This document shows positions 54,401 to 64,000 of a DNA stretch of 64,000 nt, piece by piece. The position numbers were made by a program, and so were the translations under genes. The DNA lies in the NCBI RefSeq assembly GCF_029962835.1, contig NC_080577.1, positions 310,001 to 374,000 on the forward strand. Direction: 5' to 3'. Position 1 is the first letter of the stretch. Each line of letters begins with the position of its first letter. Below the pieces are notes generated by a model. It was given only the letters and a program-made list of their open reading frames with translations. It had not been told where the DNA came from and searched no databases. This DNA is from Magnolia sinica. Its lineage: Eukaryota; Streptophyta; Magnoliopsida; Magnoliales; Magnoliaceae.

Positions 54401-57400
54401 AACCCTTAACAAGCGCCACCACTACATTAATCACCCCACTGACCGAAGATTTTCGGCTTTGAAAACATTGCTTGTTTCTTTCTTTCCATATTGCCCAAAA
54501 AATTGCCATAACAATAAGCCTCCAAATGACTTTCCTCTCCTTCCCACTTCTAGCTCCATGCCAAGCCCAACAGAAATTCATGCACCGACTCCGGTATAAC
54601 CCAAGCCATGTTAGATTTGGCAAGGAAGAAGACCCACACTTCACGAGCGAAATTGTAGTGAATGAATAAATGATTAATAGACTCTGCATCTTTCATACAC
54701 ATCAAACAAATATTCAGGAGGACAAGAGACCTTTGTTGCAAGTTATTGATAGTTAAGATTCTCATACAACCAGGGTGTCCCGTATCCGTTACGATACGGC
54801 CGTATCGGCTGTTACGTAACGGTAACGGCCTAGGCCGTTACGCGATACGGGGTCAAAACGGGCACCCCTCGATTTTGTGATCGTAACGGCCGTTACGGGC
54901 CATAACGGCCGTTACGGACCTGTAACAGCCGTAACGACTGTTACGGGCCTAAAGGAGATAGAGAAAAAAAAAAGTAAAAAAAAACACATACCTTTTTTTT
55001 TTTTTTTCTTTTCTTTCCTTCTTCTTCTCGGGCTGCGGCTGCGGTTGCGGCCCCCCTCTCGTTTTCTCCTTCTCCTTCTTCTTCTTCTTCTCAGGCTGCG
55101 GCTGCGGCCCCCCCTCTCGTTTTTTCCTCCTCCTTCTTCTTCTTCTGGGCTGCGGCTGCAGCTCTTATTTTCCCCTTCTCTCTCGTTTTCTCTTTCTTTC
55201 CCTCTCGTTTTCTTCCTCTCCATTTCCCTTTCTTTTCCTCTCATTTTTCTTTTTCCCTCTCATTTCTCTCCCCCCCTCTTGGTCTCGGTCGGGAAAAGAA
55301 TGGAATCGGATTGGCTGGTGTACCGCACACCAGCTATATCGTTGCTGTAGGTATGTGTCGTGCGAAGACGAGCACAGACGCTCCTCGAGCTCCGAGTTGT
55401 ACGAACGGTTTAAAGGAAATCAAAGTTACATGGGCCCCACAGTGATGTATTTATTATATCTACACCGTTCATCTATTTTTAGAGTTCATTTTAGAACATT
55501 ACCCAAAAAATGAATCATATCCAAAGATCATCTGAACCACAACCTAAATAGTTGCAGAGATAATGATTTTCACCATTAAACAATTTGTAGGGCCCACCAT
55601 AATGTTTATTTTACATCCAATCTGTTCATAAGGTCAAAAATACCTAAATGAAGAGGGATTTTTTTTTCATATTGATCCAAAACTTCTGTGACCCCAAAAA
55701 GGGTTTCAATGGTAGACGTTCAATCCCCCACTGCTTTTTGAAGTGTGGTCCACTTGATAATTAGATCTGTATTATTTTTCGTGTCAAGCCCTAAGACGAG
55801 CTTGTCAAATGAGTGGACGGTTTAGATATAACACATACCTCATGATCAGACCCACAGGACTTGGTGACGTCAAATGAATGGACTGTGTACGCAGCACGCT
55901 TTGATGACACGAGTTAATAAAAGGTACACGTGCCACATGGGCCCCACCATGATGTATGTATTTTATCCATGCTGTTCATCCATTTTGCCACATCATTTTA
56001 GGTCATGATCCAAAAAATTAGTAAGATCCAAATCTCAGGTGGACCACAACATAGGAAACAGTGGTTATAGAATGCTCACCATTAAAAATTTCTTAGGGTC
56101 CTCCACTGTAATGTTTATTTTCTATCTAACCTATTAATTGGGTCACACTGACGTGGATGAAGGGAAAACACACATGTCAGCTTGATCTAAAACTTTTGTA
56201 GCCCCCAAATTTTTTTTTTAACGGTGGCTTTTTAATTATTGTTGTTTCTTATGGTGTGGTCCACCCGAGCTTTGGATCTGCCTCATTTTTGGGCTCATGC
56301 ACTAAAATTATTTGGCAAAATGGATGGACGGTGTGGACATAACACATTCATCACGGGTGGGGCTAAAAAAACTTTGACACTCCTGTGCTACACTTCACAA
56401 TCCAAGTCCAGCCTAATTCGGGCCCTTAAAAAATTGTACACGAGATATGTATTAACTTAAAATTTACCAATTAAATTATGGACTATAATTGCTAACTCAC
56501 AATGCCAAAATCAAATTGTTTGAATAGTTTTAATTGTTAATTTTTGGACACTTATTTTTTAAAATAGGGCCTTATTTTTTTTCATGATTCACTATCCAAT
56601 AAATGTCCACCAATTCATAAGTGGGATAATGCCAATAAATTGCATGAATTTGAGGTTGATTTGGGGCATGGATTGGTCCTCCAAGTCAGCCCCAAATTGG
56701 CAACGCTATCTACGTAAATTTAATTTCATTTTTTAATAGAACTTTTCGGAGAAATGATATCAAATTGTTGAGTATATAAATTAGATATTTAGAAAATTAA
56801 ATATATGAATTTTGTAGTCAAATTCAGGTTATCTGGTTCATAAATTCATTAGACAGTCCGATACAACTTCTCACCAAAGAGTGGACTGTTATACCATCAT
56901 AAACATGTTCCAATTTATAAATGAATGCATATTTGGAATGCTTAGAATATTTCAGATTTAATCCATATTTTTTCATATTTTTTTAGCTAAAATTTTTTTT
57001 TGCACCGTTACGGGCCGTTACGCCCCCGTATCGCCATTACACCACTGTATCTGTATCGGTATCGGAGGGCACCGTTACGTCAACCGATACCGATACGGGA
57101 TACCTTGCGTACAACCAACCGGCCAAACAAAAGCTGTTATCTCGGGGGGTGGGTGGATGCATAAAACCAATAGAGAAAGGGATGGGACGGACCTTAGAGG
57201 CCAGGATCACGAGAGACGGACTAGAAGAAAGACGCAACAGAGAACCTCCTCGATTTATGCCATTTCCAAAGCAAAGAGTCGTCCCTTGGAGAAGGCACCT
57301 CATTCTTAAGGTGATCCGGCAAATGGATAAATTTTGTTGTTTCTTCATCTGACAAGCTCCTATTGCAAGTGGGACACCACACCATGATGCCATCAGGAAC

Positions 57401-60400
57401 CAAATAACATTGAGAAGCAAGGATAAAGTGGTCAGGAGCTAAATTTGCCAGTCTTAGGAAATAGTCTTAATGCGGCCCATCTCCACACCACATCGATCCA
57501 AAATCGGATGCGATCCCCTCTTCCCAAAGCGAACGAAATACCTTCACGCACCAAATGATCGGATGACACTATAGCCTTTTGAATACCTGAAGCCCGATAA
57601 AGAGAGGACCATTTCACAAACCAACTGCCATCTTGAACACCATACTTGGAAGCATTGACCTTCCTCCATAGGCTTTTAGGCGTGGACCCGAATCTCCAAA
57701 TCCACTTGCCTAAAAGAGCGATGTTCATAAGGCCCAAATCCCTAATTCCCGCCCCTCCTTCGATTTTCAGCTTTCACAACTCCTTTCATATAAGAAGATG
57801 AAACTTTCGGCCGTCCTGAACCCCTTTCCATAAAAAAAACCCTTCCTCATTTTATCAATCCTATTGAGCACCGAACTTTGGCATTTGAAAAGGTCAGAAA
57901 ATACATTGGCAAATTAGAAAGGACCGAACTTAAGAGAGTCAATCTAGCCCCCAATGACATGATTTGACATTTTCAGGATGCTAGCTTCCTTTTGATTCTT
58001 TCCAAAATCTTATCCCAAAGGTGTTTAGCGGTCTTCCCAATGCAAAGAGGCAACCGAAGGTACAAAGAAGGGAAAGAGCCTGTCTTACATCCCATAACTG
58101 CTGCAAGACTTGCCAACTGCTACTTAGCGACATGAATGCCCAACATTTCACCTTTAGTAACATTAACCTTTAGCCTGGACACTTCTTCGAAACAAACAAG
58201 AATTTTACGCATATCGTCCATTGCGGTCGCTTCTGTGTCACAAAACAACATCATTTCATCCACATACTGAAGATGGCTAATAGTAGCACCCTCATCCGCC
58301 ACTTGTAATCCGGTAACAATACCTTGTTCCTCCCCCCTAACGATCATCTTGCTGAGTGCCTCGCCAAACACCACAAAAAGATAGGGAGAGAGGGGTTCAC
58401 CTTGCTGGAGACCTCTAGAAGCCTTGAAGAAACCTTTTGGCAAGCCATTCACCAAAACAAAGAAAGAACCTGAATACATTCAAGATTGAATCCATTCTCT
58501 CCACTTCTGGCCAAATCCCAACCTGTCTAGCATATAGTCTAAGAAGTCCCAATCTACATGATTGTATGCCTTGTGAAGATCAAGCTTACAAACCAAACCA
58601 TTCTTCTTCTGTCTAAATCTTGAATCGATGCACTCGTGAGCGATAAGAACCGTATTCAAAATCTGCTGACCCTTCACGAAGGCCCCTTCAAAATCTGAAA
58701 TGACTTTAGAGAGCACGTTCTGGAGCTGTAACGCAAGAACTTTGGCTATATTTTGTAAGGACCCCCTAACAAGCTTATCGGGCGAAAATATGACAATTGT
58801 TCTGCTCCTAGTTTAGAGATAAGCGCTATGAAAGAGGTGCCGACTTCTTCCGTTAATCTGTTGTGCTCGAAGAAATCTGTAACAAAGTCCATGGCATCTT
58901 TCCAAAGGATATTCCAAAAATTCTAAAAAAAAAGCTATAGAGAAGCCATCCGGAAGAGGGGCTTTATCGCTGCTAAGCAAGTCAATATTCGCCTTCACTT
59001 CTTTTATATAACATTGAACCTCAATTGACGCGGCCTCCTCTTCTGAAATCCTGTTGAAAGGGAGAAAATCGAGGCACGGTCTATTCCACCTCTCTGAATA
59101 GAAGATTGGTATAGAAGGACATAATAACTTCATAGATCCTATCCTTATCCATCGTTCTCTCACCATTCACAGCTAGAGAGTTGATACGGTTGCACCTGGC
59201 ACTGGCACTTGAGATCCAAATCCCGAATAATTGCTGACATATCATCAAATTCTGCCTCTCGGGCCCCTAGAACTTCCTTTTTCCAGGTCGTCAACTTTTC
59301 TTTCAGAAGCTTGAGTTTTCTACATAATCGATACCCCGCAAAGCCTTCAACCTCCGAGGAAGACTACCATTCCGCTTTCAATTTCTTAAACCCATCAATC
59401 TCCACCCATGCCAATTCAAACCTGAAGGGTTTTGGGCCTCAGTTATCAATGGGCACTTCCAACAGAATTAGCCGGTGGTCCGAAATGGTTCTAGGCAGCC
59501 CACGCTGACACAACAACGAGAATTTGTCAATAAAATCTGGAGTCACCAAGAATCTGTCCAATGTAAACAAAATCGCATTGCTCTGGCCATTTGACCACAT
59601 AAATTTGCCCCCCCACAAGCGGGAGATCCACCAAATCATGTCTGCTCACCCAGCCTGAGAATCTTCTCATACTTCTGTTGATCCGTTCCCCCGTTGACTT
59701 TTTGTGTGCAAATCGGATGGCATTAAAATCCTTGCCCACAAACCAAGGAGAAACCCATTTATGTCTGACACTGTCCAATGGACTCTGTCTCTCCCGACCC
59801 TCCCCAGAAGAAGTCCCTCCTTCGTCTTTCGAAAACATTTAGAATAGATTTCGGGCATTTAAAGAGAGACATAAAATAGATTGGAACGTTTGACATAGAT
59901 GTTGCCACTAAGCATGATCCTCTAATGCGCTCATGGATGTTCTAGATTTGGGTCCACCATAGGGTGCATGACTGTAGTTGTGCCACAATGAACTAAACCT
60001 TTTTCTTGTTTGGCATCTCTTCCTCTACTCGAAAAATTTGCTTTCTAATTCTATCTGAACCAAATACTGAGGAAGTTCTTCGGCTGCAAACCTCCTTTGA
60101 CCTCCAGCATCTTAACCTTCACACCACAGGTGTAATCATGATCCTCTAATTAGTTGTTTCCTCTACCAAAATTTGCTTTCTAATTCTATCTGAACCAAAC
60201 ACTGAGGAAGTTCTTCAGCTGCAAACCTCCTTTGACCTCCAGCATCTTAACCTTCACACCATAGGTGTAATCATGATCCTCTAATTAGTTGTTTACTCTA
60301 CCATGGCGATGATTGAATGGAATACTATTGGAATTATTACCATTGGATTTTACAATGTTGCCAGTTGCCATCTTCCTACTTACGGAGAGGGTTTCCTTGA

Positions 60401-63400
60401 TGCTGTGAAGACGGTGCCAGCTGCCAACTTCTCTAATCTATTCAAATATCTTGAACAATCATGCCTCCTATTGACTTCCTCAAAGAAGTTCCTCTAGTTG
60501 CTTGCTGTTTATTTGAAACAAGCTCACAGAACTTACTTGAATACCAATTTGATGTAGGGTGGATGTGAAAAAAGAAAAGAAAAAGGTGAGGAACTTTATT
60601 TAATCACTCTAAGACGTGTAGCATCAACCCTTGATTTTTTTTCCTCAAAACTCTAAAAATACTGTAGCATCACTATATTGTTATTGTAGCAAGTCGTTGT
60701 AGTGCAGAACCCCAATGCATAGTGTAGCATGGTACTTTGGCACACAGATACTTGCAGAATCCTTTTAGAAAATAAAAAAACCCAAAACAACTGAAAAACA
60801 ACTCTCCTTTGTGCATTGGCATGTGTTTAACACATGTGGTGTCCAATGCATGGGATGCATAATCGACAAATAGTCCCTTTGGAACCCACATCTTCATTGC
60901 ATGCTTGTTGCGGCCCCCTCAGTTTCTCATTACTCTCCAAATTCCACAACCATTTGCCAAGTAACTCTTGGTTCATGAGTTTCAACTATTTAGTTGAAAG
61001 TCATTATACAATGACAACCTGACTCTCCCTCTCCCCCCAGCTTTGGCAGATATTAGTAACCTAGATCAGATTGCGGAGAATAAATTAGGAGGAGATGATA
61101 GAGAAATAAGGTGGTTAGATGGTTTTCCAGTGGAATCACATCTCTAGACTAGAGTTGCACCTCCAGGGCTAGAAGATTCTTGAGTTTTAGGGCTATCCAG
61201 TTGCAGGATATCGAAAACAATATTACAGATAAAATTTCATTAAGTAATGAGCAGAACCTTCACGCATTGTGTATATTGGACAATTAGAAGCATGTGTAAT
61301 CCTTCTCAGAATACAGAATCTCCAGGAAGCTAGGGAACTAATAATGTGTAACAAGCAGCTAAATGAGGAAGCTAAAGAAGTAAACTGATTGATGTTGAAA
61401 AATAGATATGCTAAACTTGCTAAGAGAACTAACCCATTTTGTAGACCATTGGAGTCTGAGTACGAATGGTGCACTCATATGAACATTCCAGACATGTGAA
61501 CAGTGTGTACATGTGTAAACAATGCACATACATGAACACTGCACAGACATGCACAACGTGTATCCATGGGTTGTGCAGACCATTTTTTTTTTTTGGTGAA
61601 TGATTCTTACAGACCAGTGTTGAAACTTGAAAACTAGACTTGGACCTTGAAGGTTTGTTGAGTAACCCAGTCATGTTATTTCTAGTAATTCAGTCATGTT
61701 TTTTTTTGAGTCCTGAATGCCAATAGTCAGTAATGCCATATATTTAAAATTTATAAATATTTTGTGGTTTTGGTGAATCAAGTAGAGTTTTATCGAGTTG
61801 GTTGAGTCAAGTTCAGCGAACCGAGTCAATACATGGCCAAGTCAAAGTCTGATTTAAGCAAATTTGCATGCTGTCTTGTGCAGTATTGTACCTGTAGTTG
61901 TTGCTTGCCCTCTTTAAGCTTGGAATAGATCTTCTGAACTCATTTTCTAAGACGTCTTCTTAATTTGAGAAGATTCAATATGACACATTTATGATAACTG
62001 TATGTCCTTTTTTCATGTTGTATTTATTCTATACTTTTTTAATGGCTGTATTTGGTCTATACTTGCGCAGAGGAAACTAATAATGTACCAAAAAATGTGA
62101 CGCATGATTGCTCGCCAAGCACTGTACCTCCTTCAGTTGGATCTCATTCATCAGATGCAACTGCCGACACTGTAGAAGATGGTCCGGGACGTGACAAATC
62201 TCGTCAGTTGTCGATGGCATCATCGGTTAAACCAAAGTACAGGTAGTTTTCAGCCCTTTCTGCCTGCCATGCTTTTCAAACCTTAGTTTTCCACAAAAGG
62301 AACCTGTTAATTTTTTCTTCTTTTGCATCTTGTGTGATTATCATGATTGTTCAACGCTTGTATGTTTTGTGATGTCCATAGTTTAACAGAACCAAAACTT
62401 GAGAACCACAGTTTCAACCTTTGTGGCAAGAACAATATAAGATGGCATTTCATTTATAATCATCTTATCTAGGAAACCATCGTACATAGTTGTCTAATTA
62501 GAATGACCAGTGTTTTCTGATAATCAGGGCCCCATGGTTAAAAACATTGGCCCTGTATCACGTATCAGTACTTTACTGATAAGATTTTTGCACATGAATC
62601 AACCATGGTCAAAATTCACTCCATATTAGGGTACGGACCATTATGGGTTGATATGCAATGGCGCTAGTTGTGGGATTGTTTTTTTTTTTTTTTTTTCCTC
62701 TGTTGGTTGTGGATATTATCTTAAAGAAGTGGTGAAAGGTTTTTTTTTTTTCTTTGTAGAGTTGTAAACTTGTAGTATAAGTTTTGTGTTTCAGTTTCAC
62801 ACATGAAGTACACAATGCTTTTGCACTATTTGATTTACAGAATACTTAAAAAACTTTAAAAACTCTAAAACATTCATATCCATGAGGATGATGATGATGT
62901 CTACGACCCTTCTGACCTTTGCTGTGGTATTGGCTGACTAATTCACTGAGCATGTATCCTAGATTACCCTTATACTATACTAACTAGTATCTGTTATCTG
63001 ATTCATTTAAAGGTCTGTCCTCTTGTCGCTAGTCATATCTCTTGTACTCTTCAAGGTCTAGGCATATAATATATAAATAAAAGTTTTTAACTATATCTAA
63101 CTCATGTCTTTCTCACTTGCACACATACATATGATTTATGTCTTGACAGATTTACAAACTCAAGGTACCATAGAAGTTGATCATAAAAGAAATGTTCCTA
63201 GTCACAGATTGGCTTGTTAGAAGATTTATGCTTATCTTTCCATATTCTTGCTTTTAGAGTTGTTGACCATGCCTGTCCAGTTGTTGGTTCTCTAAAGTGT
63301 AAATATTAACAGAGAAAGATAAACTGATGATCTTCACTTTCATAAATATTTTGTACCAGTGTCTCAGCTGTATGCTTATTTGACAAGTGAATGTGTCATG

Positions 63401-63729
63401 CAGGCGTGAATATTACCAGACGCCAGCTGAAGTTGTTTTGACCATATTTGCAAAGGCCATACCGGCTAGAAATGTGGCGGTTGATTTTGGTGAACAGATA
63501 GTATGCTTCTTTATTAAACAAGATTTATCATGCTCTGTTATATTTGTCCTTGTCACTTCATCACATGGGTTTTATATTATATTGCAAAGGTTCATGGGCC
63601 TACAATCATGAGACATTGATTATATTCCTGCTTTCCATTCATAACAATTGTGTTGCTTTCCAGCTGAGTGTTACTATTGATATCCTGGACGAAGATCCAT
63701 ATCATTTTCAACCACGTCTTTTTGGGAAG
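50500..63729 (+). CDS. SGT1: SGT1 co-chaperone (TPR-CS part; six exons in window)
   Basis: Conserved HSP90 co-chaperone that stabilises NLR immune receptors and works with SCF ubiquitin ligases. Exons: 50500-50659, 51279-51348, 54024-54148, 62071-62242, 63404-63500, 63664-63729. All introns are GT-AG and the frame is kept throughout (230 codons). Start ATG at 50500: MASDLEKRAKEAFVDDNFEL. Exons 1-3 encode three TPR-type helix pairs (AADLYTQALDVDPKNAILLA; ALELDPSMSKAYFRKG; MKLEEYQTAKTALEAGASLA, then GDSRFTKLIQDCDERIA). Exon 4 is a Ser/Thr-rich linker (SPSTVPPSVGSHSSDATADT). Exons 5-6 begin the CS domain (EYYQTPAEVVLTIFAKAIPA; DEDPYHFQPRLFGK). The rest of CS and the SGS domain lie beyond the window. 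No stop or shift in the exons, so probably functional. Intron 3 is 7.9 kb because of nested transposons. Confidence 0.95.
50705..50737. repeat. (TTTA)n microsatellite, SGT1 intron 1
   Basis: About eight TTTA units shortly after the first donor site; intronic T-richness is normal in plants. Confidence 0.9.
51420..51464. repeat. (CT)n microsatellite, SGT1 intron 2
   Basis: About 22 CT units, followed by a T-rich run to 51500. Confidence 0.95.
51813..52790. mobile_element. Mutator-type non-autonomous element in SGT1 intron 2
   Basis: 9-bp duplication CATCCAAAT (51804-51812) / CATCCAAAC (52791-52799). Imperfect inverted ends AATGTTCCAAATATTGGC and, inverted, CAGTGTTCGGAGTTTCGGTA; GATATTATCGGTATCTCCAG and inverted GGTATCGCCGATAG words further in. 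No coding frame; a T run at 52530-52545. Confidence 0.7.
53379..53556 (-). mobile_element. 5'-truncated LINE fragment with 11-bp target duplication
   Basis: Duplication TTTTGTTATGA at 53368-53378 and 53557-53567. The left end is a T run (poly-A on the minus strand) followed by GGGAGATAACGAAACTTTTA, resembling the 3' end of the large LINE (GAGAGATAATAAAATTTATT at 54288). Only 178 bp survive, typical of aborted LINE insertion. Confidence 0.85.
53593..53735. mobile_element. 143-bp Tourist-like MITE
   Basis: TTA duplications at 53590-53592 and 53736-53738; 42-bp inverted ends (GGCACCGTTTGGTGGATGCC, TAAAAATGAATTGATCTCATTT partly; inverted GGTCCTCTTTGGTAGACGTC). Confidence 0.9.
55310..55885. mobile_element. 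Foldback element, subtype 2, within the nested element
   Basis: GGAATCGGATTGGCTGGTGT, ACCGCACACCAGCTATATCG, CTCCGAGTTGTACGAACGG, GGGCCCCACAGTGATGTATT; right arm GACGGTTTAGATATAACACA and CTTGGTGACGTCAAATG. Confidence 0.8.
55930..56395. mobile_element. Foldback element beside the previous one
   Basis: Left GGGCCCCACCATGATGTATG and CATGCTGTTCATCCATTTTG; right AATGGATGGACGGTGTGGAC, CACATTCATCACGGGTGGGG; the centre GTAATGTTTATTTTCTATC and GACGTGGATGAAGGGAAAA is conserved. 56396-57000 is AT-rich without a frame. Confidence 0.8.
60036..60305. repeat. 135-bp tandem duplication in SGT1 intron 3
   Basis: ATTTGCTTTCTAATTCTATC occurs at 60036 and 60171; the units end ATCCTCTAATTAGTTGTTT. Only about five differences, so recent. 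The rest of intron 3 (60306-62070) and intron 4 (62243-63403) hold no gene I can support. Confidence 0.9.
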
Positions 63730-64000
63730 GTAATTTCCTTGTGATAGATTACGTTGTCTCTGCAAATGGAGTTTGTTATTTTGATACACAACGGCTATAT
63801 CCTGTCTGTTGATGGATACTAATCACGTAGTTCTTCTAGATACACTGTCTCTATAGGAATGATTGGAGAAACAGAATCTGTAAGGCTGACCCAAATAGTT
63901 GTGAAAAGGCTATACTGATGAATCACTGTCTCCGTTTTACCCTCCCTTCTAGCATCTCAAGTTATGCTATCTACGTACATGCATGGTGGGCATGATGAAA

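Larger units (their letters stand above)
54772..57107. mobile_element. 2.3-kb Mutator-type element nested in the LINE
   Basis: 9-bp duplication CATACAACC (54763-54771) / CGTACAACC (57108-57116). Ends AGGGTGTCCCGTATCCGTTA and (inverted) CAAGGTATCCCGTATCGGTA. Subterminal sequence is full of CCGTTACG/CGTAACGG and GATACGG palindromic words. Inside, three ~65-bp rounds of CTTCTTCTTCTC, GGGCTGCGGCTGCGG, CCCCTCTCGTTTT (55015-55165) and two foldbacks. No transposase frame. Removing it brings the two halves of the LINE zinc-finger frame into line. Confidence 0.85.
54281..59860 (-). mobile_element. L1-type LINE in SGT1 intron 3, split by a DNA transposon
   Basis: Minus strand, from about 59860 down to a T run at 54281-54288 (its poly-A). 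Endonuclease: FVGKDFNAIRFAHKKS, GGQIYVVKW, LFTLDRFLVTPDFIDKF, ISDHRLILLEVP. Reverse transcriptase: SSDKAPLPDGFSIAFF, FVKGQQILNTVLIAHECID, LVCKLDLHKAYNHVDWDFLD, FKASRGLQQGEPLSPYLF and HLQYVDEMMLFCD, where the usual F/YADD is YVDE, so the catalytic site is lost. Downstream: GLMNIALLGKWIWRFG and a C-terminal zf-RVT with CPTCNRSLSDEETTKFIHL. The zf-RVT frame resumes at 54765 (MRILTINNLQQRSLVLLNIC, CLMCMKDAESINHLFIHYNF) on the other side of the inserted element. Several stops and shifts. It is antisense to SGT1. No LINE target duplication found. Confidence 0.9.

Noticed and set aside
54912..55350. Arg/Glu-rich and Ser/Leu-rich frames on opposite strands
   Set aside because: Products of CTT/TCTCG low-complexity repeats inside the nested DNA element.

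Overview
The window is nuclear DNA of a flowering plant. It holds the ends of two ordinary spliced plant genes, with about 48 kb of nested transposable elements between them. The density of one foldback repeat (arms of the type GGCCCCACCATGATGTATG / GATGGACGGTGTGGAT) reminds me of magnoliid genomes, but that is an impression from memory; the sequence itself only establishes 'angiosperm'. There are no operons, rRNA genes, tRNA genes or CRISPR arrays.

Layout. (1) 1-2274, minus: 5' part of a large WD40/transducin gene (rabconnectin/WDR7-like), two exons, leaving the window at base 1. (2) 3.26-8.45 kb: decayed minus-strand Copia retrotransposon with diverged LTRs and a MITE inside. (3) 8.6-10.3 kb: a 302-bp tandem duplication and a foldback element. 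(4) 10.4-15.0 kb: a Mutator-like element (MULE-1) with a broken transposase, embedded in arrays of a 21-bp repeat; a Tourist-type MITE containing a foldback element sits in its 5' region. (5) 16.2-19.7 kb: a foldback element split by a 3.1-kb solo LTR with a perfect 5-bp target duplication. (6) 19.8-26.3 kb: foldbacks, a SINE and two hAT-type elements rich in GAGTCGAGCT motifs. (7) 26.3-42.3 kb: a MULE complex (MULE-2). In order it carries 21-bp arrays, a MuDR-type transposase, a minus-strand 'putative plant transposon protein' gene, hairpins, a decayed DUF1985/Ulp1-protease gene (Kaonashi-like), and more arrays in inverted orientation that form a 1.04-kb higher-order repeat. (8) 42.3-50.3 kb: foldbacks, a MULE deletion derivative (MULE-3), a hAT element with 8-bp target duplication, and a probable solo LTR. 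(9) 50500-63729, plus: SGT1, six exons, leaving the window before its SGS domain. Its introns hold a MULE-type MITE, a LINE 3' fragment, a Tourist MITE and a 5.6-kb LINE that is itself split by a 2.3-kb Mutator-type element carrying two foldbacks.

No gene-gene cooperation is visible beyond the transposons' own parts (transposase, accessory protein, Ulp1-like protease, terminal arrays). The most unusual signals are four. The 21-bp arrays of MULE-1/3 and MULE-2 look like diverged versions of one repeat (shared core CAATTYCATG). Both transposases carry a stop codon at the same place. About 20 foldback copies or parts occur in 64 kb. A near-perfect inverted repeat lies at 35.6-35.9 kb.
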